Assembly (NCBI GenBank): GCA_050013415.1
Contig: JBEKFH010000188.1
Location: forward strand, 1 to 8,941
DNA: 8,941 bases
Direction of reading: 5' to 3'
From: Palsa-506 sp050013415
GTDB lineage: Bacteria; Actinomycetota; Actinomycetes; Streptosporangiales; Streptosporangiaceae
The notes beneath the pieces are model-generated. The model was not told the origin of the DNA and ran no database searches. It saw only the letters and a program-made list of their open reading frames with translations. Both the position numbers and the translations under genes were made by a program. This document shows positions 1 to 4,762 of this stretch, piece by piece. Within the stretch, counting starts at the first letter, position 1; each line of letters begins with the position of its first letter.

Positions 1-1479
1 CTGAGCGGCTACCTGTCGGCCGTATCAGGCGGCGGCGCCGATCCGCCCGGCCTGCTCGCGGTGCTGGTACCCGCCGGCGGGTCGCAGCTGGATCAGCCAG
101 ACCTTGACCCCTTCCTGCCGGTAGGCGCGGCCGCTGTGCTCGCCGCAGCAGAGATGACGGGCACGGCGGGCGAGGTTGCCGAGGCTGCCAGCTGGCTGGG
201 CTCCGGTGCTACCAGGGTGCTGTTCGTCGGCACCGGCGACGGAGCGCCGCGCGCGCTGCGACGGGCCGGGGCCGCGCTCGGCCGCCGGACGGCGCGGGGA
301 AAGGCCGTGAGCGCGGCAGCGATCGACGGCCTGACCGACGAAGCCGTGCAGGCGTTCGTGACGGGGATCTTGCTGGGCTCTTACGCCTTTTCCCTGAAAT
401 CCGCTCCTTCCCTGGAATCAGCTCCCGGCGGGGAACGAGGCGGCGAGGTGATCCTGCTGACCGACCGGCCAGCCGACTACGCCGCAGCGGCTGGCCGGGG
501 CGTCACCATCGCGGAGGCCGTGGCGCTCGCGCGCGATCTCACCAACATGCCATCGGCGCTCAAGTCCCCGGAATGGCTCGCTGGCCAGGCCGCGGCGGTA
601 GCAGCGCGAACCGGCCTGCTCTCGCGGGTCTGGGCCGAGGGCGAGCTGTCGGCAGCTGGCTTCGGCGGGATCCTCGCCGTGGGATCCGGATCCGCGCGGC
701 CGCCCCGGCTCATCGAGCTCAGTTACGAGCCGGCCGGCTGGGACACGCATGTCGTGCTCGTCGGCAAGGGCATCACCTTCGACAGCGGCGGCCTGTCGCT
801 GAAGCCCAACGACGGCATGAAGCTGATGAAGACCGACATGGCGGGCGGCGCGGCTGTGATCGCGGTCATGTCGGCGCTGGCCAGGCTTGATGTCCGGGCG
901 AAGGTTACCGGGCTCGTCCCGGCGGCGGAGAACATGCCGTCCGGCTCGGCGTACCGGCCGGGGGACGTGATCACCCAGTACGGCGGCCGTAGCGTCGAGG
1001 TACTGAACACCGACGCGGAGGGGCGGCTTGTGCTCGCCGACGCGATCGCCTACGCGGACGCCGAGCTTGACCCCGGCGTGCTAGTGGACATCGCTACCCT
1101 GACCGGCGCGGCCAGGGTTGCCCTGGGCACCGGCATCGGCGCGCTGTACTCGACGGACGACAGCGTTGCAGCGGCCCTGCTCGCGGCCGGCCAGGCGACC
1201 GGCGACCGGCTGTGGCGAATGCCGCTGCCGGCGGACTACCTGGACGCGCTCGATTCGCCAGTGGCCGACCTGGCCCACGTGGCCCGCGGCGGCGCGGCGG
1301 GCGCCAGGGCAGGGTCCATCGCGGCGGCCCTGTTCCTGCGTGAATTCACCGGCGGGCGGCCCTGGGCCCACCTCGACGTGGCCGGCCCGGCTCGCGCCGC
1401 CGCCGATGATGGGGAGATCACCAAGGGCGGCACCGGATTCGGCACCGGGCTGCTGCTGAGCTGGCTCGGCGGGATCTGA
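1..1479 (+). CDS. pepA: Leucyl aminopeptidase, M17 family (5'-truncated)
   Basis: Cytosolic two-metal aminopeptidase that removes N-terminal residues, mainly leucine, from peptides. The reading frame is open from base 1 (492 codons), so the true start lies upstream; the family is about 500 residues, so perhaps 10-20 are missing. The first in-frame GTG, at 61, falls inside the N-terminal domain and is unlikely to be the start. Numbered from base 1, the catalytic domain shows VGKGITFDSGG (K256, D261), a second lysine (K268), MKTDMAGG (D279) and the M17 signature NTDAEGRL at 336-343 (D338, E340, R342). These sit at a constant offset of 14 from the metal ligands and catalytic residues I recall for E. 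coli PepA, so the enzyme should be active and hexameric. A six-residue duplication (SLKSAP/SLESAP, 131-142) lies between the two domains. The gene converges on the methyltransferase gene. Identification is very secure. Confidence 0.96.
   Translation: MSGYLSAVSGGGADPPGLLAVLVPAGGSQLDQPDLDPFLPVGAAAVLAAAEMTGTAGEVAEAASWLGSGATRVLFVGTGDGAPRALRRAGAALGRRTARGKAVSAAAIDGLTDEAVQAFVTGILLGSYAFSLKSAPSLESAPGGERGGEVILLTDRPADYAAAAGRGVTIAEAVALARDLTNMPSALKSPEWLAGQAAAVAARTGLLSRVWAEGELSAAGFGGILAVGSGSARPPRLIELSYEPAGWDTHVVLVGKGITFDSGGLSLKPNDGMKLMKTDMAGGAAVIAVMSALARLDVRAKVTGLVPAAENMPSGSAYRPGDVITQYGGRSVEVLNTDAEGRLVLADAIAYADAELDPGVLVDIATLTGAARVALGTGIGALYSTDDSVAAALLAAGQATGDRLWRMPLPADYLDALDSPVADLAHVARGGAAGARAGSIAAALFLREFTGGRPWAHLDVAGPARAAADDGEITKGGTGFGTGLLLSWLGGI
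391..426 (+). repeat. 18-bp in-frame tandem duplication in pepA
   Basis: Two adjacent 18-base units (391-408 and 409-426) differ at three positions and encode SLKSAP followed by SLESAP. They lie in the linker before the catalytic domain and keep the frame. The stretch is richer in A and T than the surrounding gene. Confidence 0.7.
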
Positions 1480-1552
1480 ACCCTCGGCTCGGCCGGATCT
1501 GACCTTCGGCGGGACGGGATCTGACCCTCGGCGGGATCTGCGGGGTCTGACC
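1465..1552. repeat. Degenerate tandem repeat built on the pepA 3' end
   Basis: The last codons and stop of pepA (CTCGGCGGGATCTGA) recur three more times downstream as variants of CCTCGGCGGGATCTGA, beginning near 1482, 1504 and 1526, with a final fragment GGGGTCTGACC at 1542-1552. The spacing is about 17-23 bases and the copies differ by small insertions. The array fills most of the gap before the convergent methyltransferase gene. Confidence 0.65.
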
Positions 1553-1565
1553 AGGAAACCTGTCA
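1548..1565. terminator. Weak hairpin between convergent pepA and methyltransferase genes
   Basis: CAGG-AAA-CCTG (1552-1562) forms a 4-bp stem, extended by three more pairs (1548-1550 with 1563-1565) across a one-base bulge. It overlaps the stop codon of the minus-strand gene and sits between convergent genes, so it could act as a weak bidirectional terminator. There is no U-tract and the stem is short. Confidence 0.3.
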
Positions 1566-2171
1566 GGGAGCCTGCTTTACGGCGGTGAGCAGGCCGTTGC
1601 CGACGGGCAGCAGCAAGGGCACGAGCCGTTCGTCCGCCCTGACCTGATCGCACAGCTCCGCTGCGGCGGCGATGTCCGGGTCGGCCGCGGCGGTGTCGTC
1701 GATCTGATCACGCCACAGCGCGTCGGCCACCCGGCTGCGCCACAGGGCATTGTCAAATGCCATGATTCCGCCTGGCCGCAGCAGCCGGAGCGCGGCGTCC
1801 AGGTAGTCCGGATACTCCTGCACGTCGGCGTCGCAGAACACCAGGTCGTAAGCACCGTCGGCGAGGCGGGGCAGCACCTCCAGCGCGCGGCCGCCGATCA
1901 GCCGGTAGCGGCTGGAAGCGAACCCAGCGTCCACGAAGGCCTTGCGCGCCAGCCGCTGATACTCGGGCTCGGAGTCGACGCTGGTCAGCACGCCCCCCGG
2001 GCGCATGCCGCGGAGCAGCCAGACGCCGGACGTGCCGCAGCCCGTGCCGATCTCCACGACCGATCTCGCGCCGATGGCGGCGGCGATGAAGCGCAGCGCC
2101 GCGCCCGTCGCGGAGCCGACCGGCACGGTGCCGCCGACCTCGGCTGCGCTGCGGCGGGCCGCGAGCAGCAC
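1563..2171 (-). CDS. Class I SAM-dependent O-methyltransferase (COMT/CCoAOMT-like)
   Basis: Soluble Rossmann-fold methyltransferase, the counterpart of the gene beside sigE in mycobacteria (Rv1220c). Numbered from the GTG at 2171 (202 aa), it shows the SAM-binding motif VVEIGTGCGTSG (38-49), the acidic end of strand 2 (D66), FCDAD (112-116) and FDN (139-141). D114, D140 and N141 match the divalent-metal ligands of catechol-type O-methyltransferases, but the position of the catalytic lysine (DxxK) is V117. The substrate is unknown. The start is doubtful. Homologous-looking sequence (EETLTYVEEFLPEDD) continues in frame upstream of 2171, and the frame stays open to a stop at 2385-2387 without any ATG, GTG or TTG. 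A GGAGG (2234-2238 on the minus strand) stands five bases before an ATC codon at 2228, which may be the real, unusual start and would give 221 aa. The gene is divergent from sigE. Confidence 0.88.
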   Translation of the reverse strand: MLLAARRSAAEVGGTVPVGSATGAALRFIAAAIGARSVVEIGTGCGTSGVWLLRGMRPGGVLTSVDSEPEYQRLARKAFVDAGFASSRYRLIGGRALEVLPRLADGAYDLVFCDADVQEYPDYLDAALRLLRPGGIMAFDNALWRSRVADALWRDQIDDTAAADPDIAAAAELCDQVRADERLVPLLLPVGNGLLTAVKQAP

Positions 2172-2265
2172 GTCATCTTCGGGGAGAAACTCCTCGACGT
2201 AGGTCAGGGTCTCCTCTGCGCTGGCGATGACTGCCTCCGTGAACGCTGGCCGGCTCTCCGTCCGC

Positions 2266-2295
2266 AGCCTAGCGTTATGCCAGCTGGCAGGGGAA
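2266..2295 (-). promoter_or_regulatory. Possible housekeeping promoter of the methyltransferase gene
   Basis: On the minus strand TAGGCT (2266-2271) fits the actinobacterial -10 pattern TANNNT. It is preceded, after 18 bases, by TTCCCC (2290-2295) as a weak -35. The predicted transcript would begin near 2259, about 30 bases before the GGAGG-ATC start candidate, which fits a start upstream of GTG 2171. The spacer contains the 12-bp palindrome. Confidence 0.35.
2278..2289. promoter_or_regulatory. Perfect 12-bp palindrome, operator candidate
   Basis: TGCCAGCTGGCA is its own reverse complement. It lies two bases upstream of the sigE -35 element and inside the spacer of the possible divergent promoter, and it is flanked by two CTAGCG direct repeats (2269-2274 and 2296-2301). 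The position suits a dimeric regulator acting on both genes. No regulator is identified. Confidence 0.4.
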
Positions 2296-2318
2296 CTAGC
2301 GAGGCACGCTGCGTCGTT
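2292..2318 (+). promoter_or_regulatory. ECF-type promoter of sigE, probably autoregulated
   Basis: GGAACT (2292-2297) and CGTT (2315-2318) are separated by 17 bases. This matches the GGAAC / GTT architecture recognised by actinobacterial ECF sigma factors of the SigE/SigH type. Transcription would start near 2325 and leave a leader of about 79 bases before the sigE start codon. Known SigE systems feed back on their own promoter, so self-activation is the likely reading; this is inferred, not shown. Confidence 0.6.
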
Positions 2319-2375
2319 GTTCCTGACATCGGGCGACGGCGACGGAAGTCCGGGCGCGATGCCGGTGTTGGGGTA

Positions 2376-2395
2376 AGAGAGCAGTCAGAGAGCAG
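2376..2395 (+). repeat. 9-bp direct repeat with 11-bp period before sigE
   Basis: Two perfect copies of AGAGAGCAG (2376-2384 and 2387-2395) are separated by TC. The period of 11 is one helical turn, as in tandem half-sites for OmpR-family response regulators. The second copy runs into the sigE ribosome binding site (AGGGA, 2394-2398). It lies downstream of the ECF promoter, so it could act as an operator roadblock, act in the leader RNA, or be chance. Confidence 0.5.
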
Positions 2396-2403
2396 GGAAA
2401 ACC

Positions 2404-3015
2404 GTGGACCGTGCTGAGCCCCGCGAAGCCGAGCAGGCTGAGTGGACGCCGCCTAGCTGGGAGGAGGTGGTCCGGGATCACTCCGCCCGCGTCTATCGCC
2501 TCGCCTACCGGCTGACCGGCAACTCGCACGACGCGGAGGATCTGACTCAGGAGGTCTTCGTACGGGTCTTCCGATCGCTCTCCGGATACACGCCGGGTAC
2601 GTTCGAGGGCTGGCTGCACCGGATCACGACCAACCTCTTCCTCGACATGGCCCGCCGCAAGCAGCGAATCCGGTTCGAGGGACTCGCGGAGGAAACGGCG
2701 GCACGGCTAGGCGGCAACGAGCTCACTCCCGACGAGGCATTCGACGAGCGTCACCTGGACGACGACATCCAGGCCGCGCTCAAGGCACTCGCCCCCGAGT
2801 ACCGGGCGGCGGTGATCCTCTGCGACATCGAGGGACTGTCGTACGAGGAGATCGCCAGCACGCTCGGCGTCAAGCTGGGGACTGTGCGCAGCCGTATCCA
2901 CCGCGGTCGCGCGCAGCTCAGGAACGCGCTTGAGCACCGGCGGCCGCGTCAACCGGCCGCTGCGTCCCCCCGGCCCCAGCTGCCCGCTCCCTTGCCGCAA
3001 GGCGGCCCGTCATGA
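2404..3015 (+). CDS. sigE: ECF RNA polymerase sigma factor SigE
   Basis: Alternative sigma factor of 203 aa that directs RNA polymerase to envelope- and oxidative-stress promoters. Region 2 spans about residues 25-90 and includes VYRLAYRLTG and the DAEDLTQEVFVRVF helix (43-56), with GTFEGWLHRITTNLFLD following. Region 4 spans about 127-185 with the helix-turn-helix LSYEEIASTLGVKLGTVRSR. The near-invariant WTPPSWEEVVRDHSARVYR start and the gene order identify it as the SigE orthologue rather than a generic ECF. The C-terminal 20 residues are Pro/Arg-rich and appear disordered. The GTG start at 2404 has AGGGA five bases upstream. The stop overlaps the rseA start in ATGA, so sigma and anti-sigma are translationally coupled. 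An ECF promoter, a palindrome and a direct repeat lie upstream. Confidence 0.95.
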   Translation: MDRAEPREAEQAEWTPPSWEEVVRDHSARVYRLAYRLTGNSHDAEDLTQEVFVRVFRSLSGYTPGTFEGWLHRITTNLFLDMARRKQRIRFEGLAEETAARLGGNELTPDEAFDERHLDDDIQAALKALAPEYRAAVILCDIEGLSYEEIASTLGVKLGTVRSRIHRGRAQLRNALEHRRPRQPAAASPRPQLPAPLPQGGPS

Positions 3016-3527
3016 GTCATCTCGGGCAGCGGCTCTCCGCGCTGATCGACGGCGAGCTCGACCACATGGAGCGCGACCGGGTGCTCGGCCACCTGGCCAG
3101 GTGCGAGCCGTGCCGGGCGGAGGCCGTCGCGCTGCGGATGCTGAAGCGGCGGATGAACGCGCTCGGCGGGGCGGCAGCTGACTCGGCGCTAACTCACCGG
3201 CTGATGAGACTGGCAGAGCGGAGCGATCCGCTGGGAGGTGCCCGCGCGATCGGGCCATCGGACTGGCTCTGGGCGGCCACCGGGCCGGCCGGTCCCCGCG
3301 AGCTGCGGCCATCTCGCCTCGCCGTCGCCGGATGCTTCGCATTCCTGCTGCTCAGCGTGGGGGCGGCCGCCTTCGCAGCTGGCGGAGGCTCACAGCCGGG
3401 CCCGCAGGTCACCCCGGCAGTCGACGTTTACATGATCCAGCACGAGATCATGACCGGCGTGGTGCCGGTATCGCGGCTCAGACGGCTGTCATCCGCCTCG
3501 CCGATAGCTGCGCCGCACGGACCGTGA
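3012..3527 (+). CDS. rseA: Anti-sigma factor RseA with zinc-binding ZAS domain and one membrane helix
   Basis: Membrane-bound inhibitor of SigE, 171 aa. The N-terminal cytoplasmic zf-HC2/ZAS domain (about 1-60) shows the LSALIDGEL entry and the HxxxCxxC zinc motif H27, C31, C34. After a linker with W85 and W87 comes one hydrophobic helix at about 103-123 (LAVAGCFAFLLLSVGAAAFA). A 48-residue tail then follows, predicted to lie outside the membrane. The mycobacterial RseA I recall is slightly shorter. The outer tail here is where an RseB-like partner and a site-1 protease could act. The start overlaps the sigE stop (ATGA) and its own stop overlaps the next start (GTGA). No good ribosome binding site is visible, so translation probably depends on coupling. 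Release of SigE by reduction or phosphorylation of RseA is known in mycobacteria but cannot be read from this sequence. Confidence 0.9.
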   Translation: MSHLGQRLSALIDGELDHMERDRVLGHLARCEPCRAEAVALRMLKRRMNALGGAAADSALTHRLMRLAERSDPLGGARAIGPSDWLWAATGPAGPRELRPSRLAVAGCFAFLLLSVGAAAFAAGGGSQPGPQVTPAVDVYMIQHEIMTGVVPVSRLRRLSSASPIAAPHGP

Positions 3528-4681
3528 ACGGCCCGCTGTCCTCTCCCGTGCGACTGGCCGCCGGCGCAGCCGTGCTGCTCGGCCTGCTCGGTGCAGCGCT
3601 CGCCATGCTGGCCCTAGTCGACGCCCCGGCGGGTCCCGCCGCCCTGGACCGGGCCGGGCCAGGTCCGGTCCAGGGCGGGGCCGGGCCGGGCACCGGGGCG
3701 GCGCACCGCTCCAGCGCGGCCGACGCCAGTTCCCCGGTCGGCCTGCGATTGCTTGCCGAGGCCGCCGCGGCCGGCGTGGCCATCTCGTACGAGGGCGTGC
3801 AGGTCGTGGCCTGGTGGGGGCCCGGCGGCTCGAGCGCGACCGTTGTGCACGTCTGGCACGAGCGCGACCGCAGTATCCTGGCGCAGGTCACCAGCATCGG
3901 CTCGCCGCTGTCAGCGGCCGCACCGGAGCCCCTGGCGGCCGAGGCGCAGGACTCCGGCGCCGTGCTCGCGCTCTCGCCGCGGCTGCTGATCCTGATCCGG
4001 GCCAACTACCACGTGGTCGAAGCGGGCCACGGCTGGGCTGACAGCCGGCCCACCCGGATCGTTGACCTACTGCGGCCGGACGGCAGCCTGGCCGCGAGGT
4101 TCTGGCTCGATGACGTGACCAAGCTGCCGCTGCGCCGGGAGACCTTCGACTCCGGCGCGCGCATGGTCAGCGAGGATGCCTTCATCAGTCTGCGGATTGG
4201 CGGACGCGGGCTGCGCGGCATGCCCGCCGCGGACTCCCGCGGCTGGTCAGCTCAGCTGGACTCGGCTCAGATCATCAGCCTCCGCGCCAGCGGCTGGCCG
4301 CTGCCGAGTTCGCTACCTGGCAATCTGCGCCTCGTAGCCGCGCACAGGACCATTACGTCGGCCGGCCCGGTCATCGACCTGGACTACTCCGACGGGCTGT
4401 CCGAGGTGTCGGTCTTCCTGCAGCGGGGGCAGCTGCCCGGCGCACTGCCCGGATGGCAGAAGTTTGTGGTCCATGGCCGCACCGTCTACTCCGCGGACCC
4501 CGATCGGCGGAGCCTGACCTGGTCCGCGCACGGGTTCGTCTATACCGTCATTGCCGAAGCCCCGCCGGCCACCGTCGACCAGGTGGTCGACGCCTTGCCG
4601 CACGACTCGGGATCAGGATTCTGGGGGCGGCTGGCGCGTGGCCTGCGACGCCTCGGCTCGTGGGCCAACCCGTTCCGATGA
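3524..4681 (+). CDS. RseB/MucB-like sigma-E regulatory protein, exported or membrane-anchored
   Basis: 385-aa protein starting at GTG 3524, which overlaps the rseA stop in GTGA; the open frame reaching back to 3332 lies inside rseA and is not coding. Residues 10-32 form a hydrophobic signal or anchor. Residues 34-66 are a Gly/Pro/Ala linker. A MucB/RseB N-terminal domain follows (about 74-226), with SYEGVQVV near its start and the DLLRPDGSLAARFWLDD...KLPLRRETFDSG segment (181-211) typical of this lipoprotein-binding-like fold. A C-terminal domain (about 241-365) holds the LDYSDGLSEVSVFL strand and a PPATVDQVVDAL helix, both typical of RseB domain 2. A short basic tail ends the protein. In E. 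coli, RseB shields RseA from proteolysis until it binds mislocalised lipoproteins or LPS. By position this protein should do a similar job on the outer face of a monoderm membrane, though its ligand is unknown. A 17-bp hairpin lies in the linker-coding region. Confidence 0.82.
   Translation: MNGPLSSPVRLAAGAAVLLGLLGAALAMLALVDAPAGPAALDRAGPGPVQGGAGPGTGAAHRSSAADASSPVGLRLLAEAAAAGVAISYEGVQVVAWWGPGGSSATVVHVWHERDRSILAQVTSIGSPLSAAAPEPLAAEAQDSGAVLALSPRLLILIRANYHVVEAGHGWADSRPTRIVDLLRPDGSLAARFWLDDVTKLPLRRETFDSGARMVSEDAFISLRIGGRGLRGMPAADSRGWSAQLDSAQIISLRASGWPLPSSLPGNLRLVAAHRTITSAGPVIDLDYSDGLSEVSVFLQRGQLPGALPGWQKFVVHGRTVYSADPDRRSLTWSAHGFVYTVIAEAPPATVDQVVDALPHDSGSGFWGRLARGLRRLGSWANPFR
3639..3678 (+). promoter_or_regulatory. 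17-bp intragenic hairpin in the rseB-like gene
   Basis: Bases 3639-3652 and 3665-3678 are perfect reverse complements (14 bp). The stem continues inward through a G-U pair (3653/3664) and two G-C pairs, leaving the six-base loop GGGCCA (3656-3661). It lies about 115 bases after the start codon, in the Gly/Pro linker region where protein constraint is low. A 15-bp near-palindrome (3627-3641, CGGCGGG-T-CCCGCCG) overlaps its 5' foot and could form a competing stem. Possible roles are premature termination, RNA processing or a translational pause. Function is not shown. Confidence 0.6.
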
Positions 4682-4731
4682 CCAGGCCTATCGCACGCGA
4701 TCCCGGGCAGGAATATCCGGGGAAGCCATAA
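4678..4731 (+). other. Possible 17-codon coupled mini-ORF between rseB-like gene and htrA
   Basis: An ATG at 4678 overlaps the rseB-like stop in ATGA, the same arrangement as at the two preceding junctions. It opens a frame of 17 codons (begins MTRPIARD) ending in TAA at 4729-4731, inside the loop of the following hairpin. It could be a leader peptide linking upstream translation to htrA expression. An ORF this short can easily arise by chance. Confidence 0.2.
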
Positions 4732-4740
4732 TTTTCCCGG
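4717..4740 (+). promoter_or_regulatory. Hairpin and possible -10 element upstream of htrA
   Basis: CCGGGGAA (4717-4724) pairs with TTTCCCGG (4733-4740) as an 8-bp stem with one G-U pair and an 8-base loop. The loop contains CATAAT (4727-4732), a five-of-six match to the -10 consensus, in the most AT-rich spot of the operon. No clear -35 is seen. It could be a promoter giving htrA a roughly 24-base leader, or an RNA hairpin that tunes htrA relative to the sigE genes. Confidence 0.35.
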
Positions 4741-4762
4741 CATTGGCCTGATCGGGAGGCGG

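Noticed and set aside
61..63. GTG at 61 as the start of pepA
   Set aside because: The frame is open to base 1 with hydrophobic family-like sequence, so the start is upstream of the window.
1081..1653. Minus-strand open frame of 190 codons antisense to pepA
   Set aside because: Covers the conserved pepA catalytic end on the other strand and has no family-like content.
2297..2323. Minus-strand GGAAC (2319-2323) as an ECF promoter for the methyltransferase gene
   Set aside because: The nearest GTT on that strand is 22 bases away, outside the usual 16-19 base spacing.
3332..3523. N-terminal extension of the rseB-like gene back to 3332
   Set aside because: It overlaps the membrane-helix and tail coding region of rseA, and GTG 3524 makes a classic GTGA overlap with a proper signal segment.
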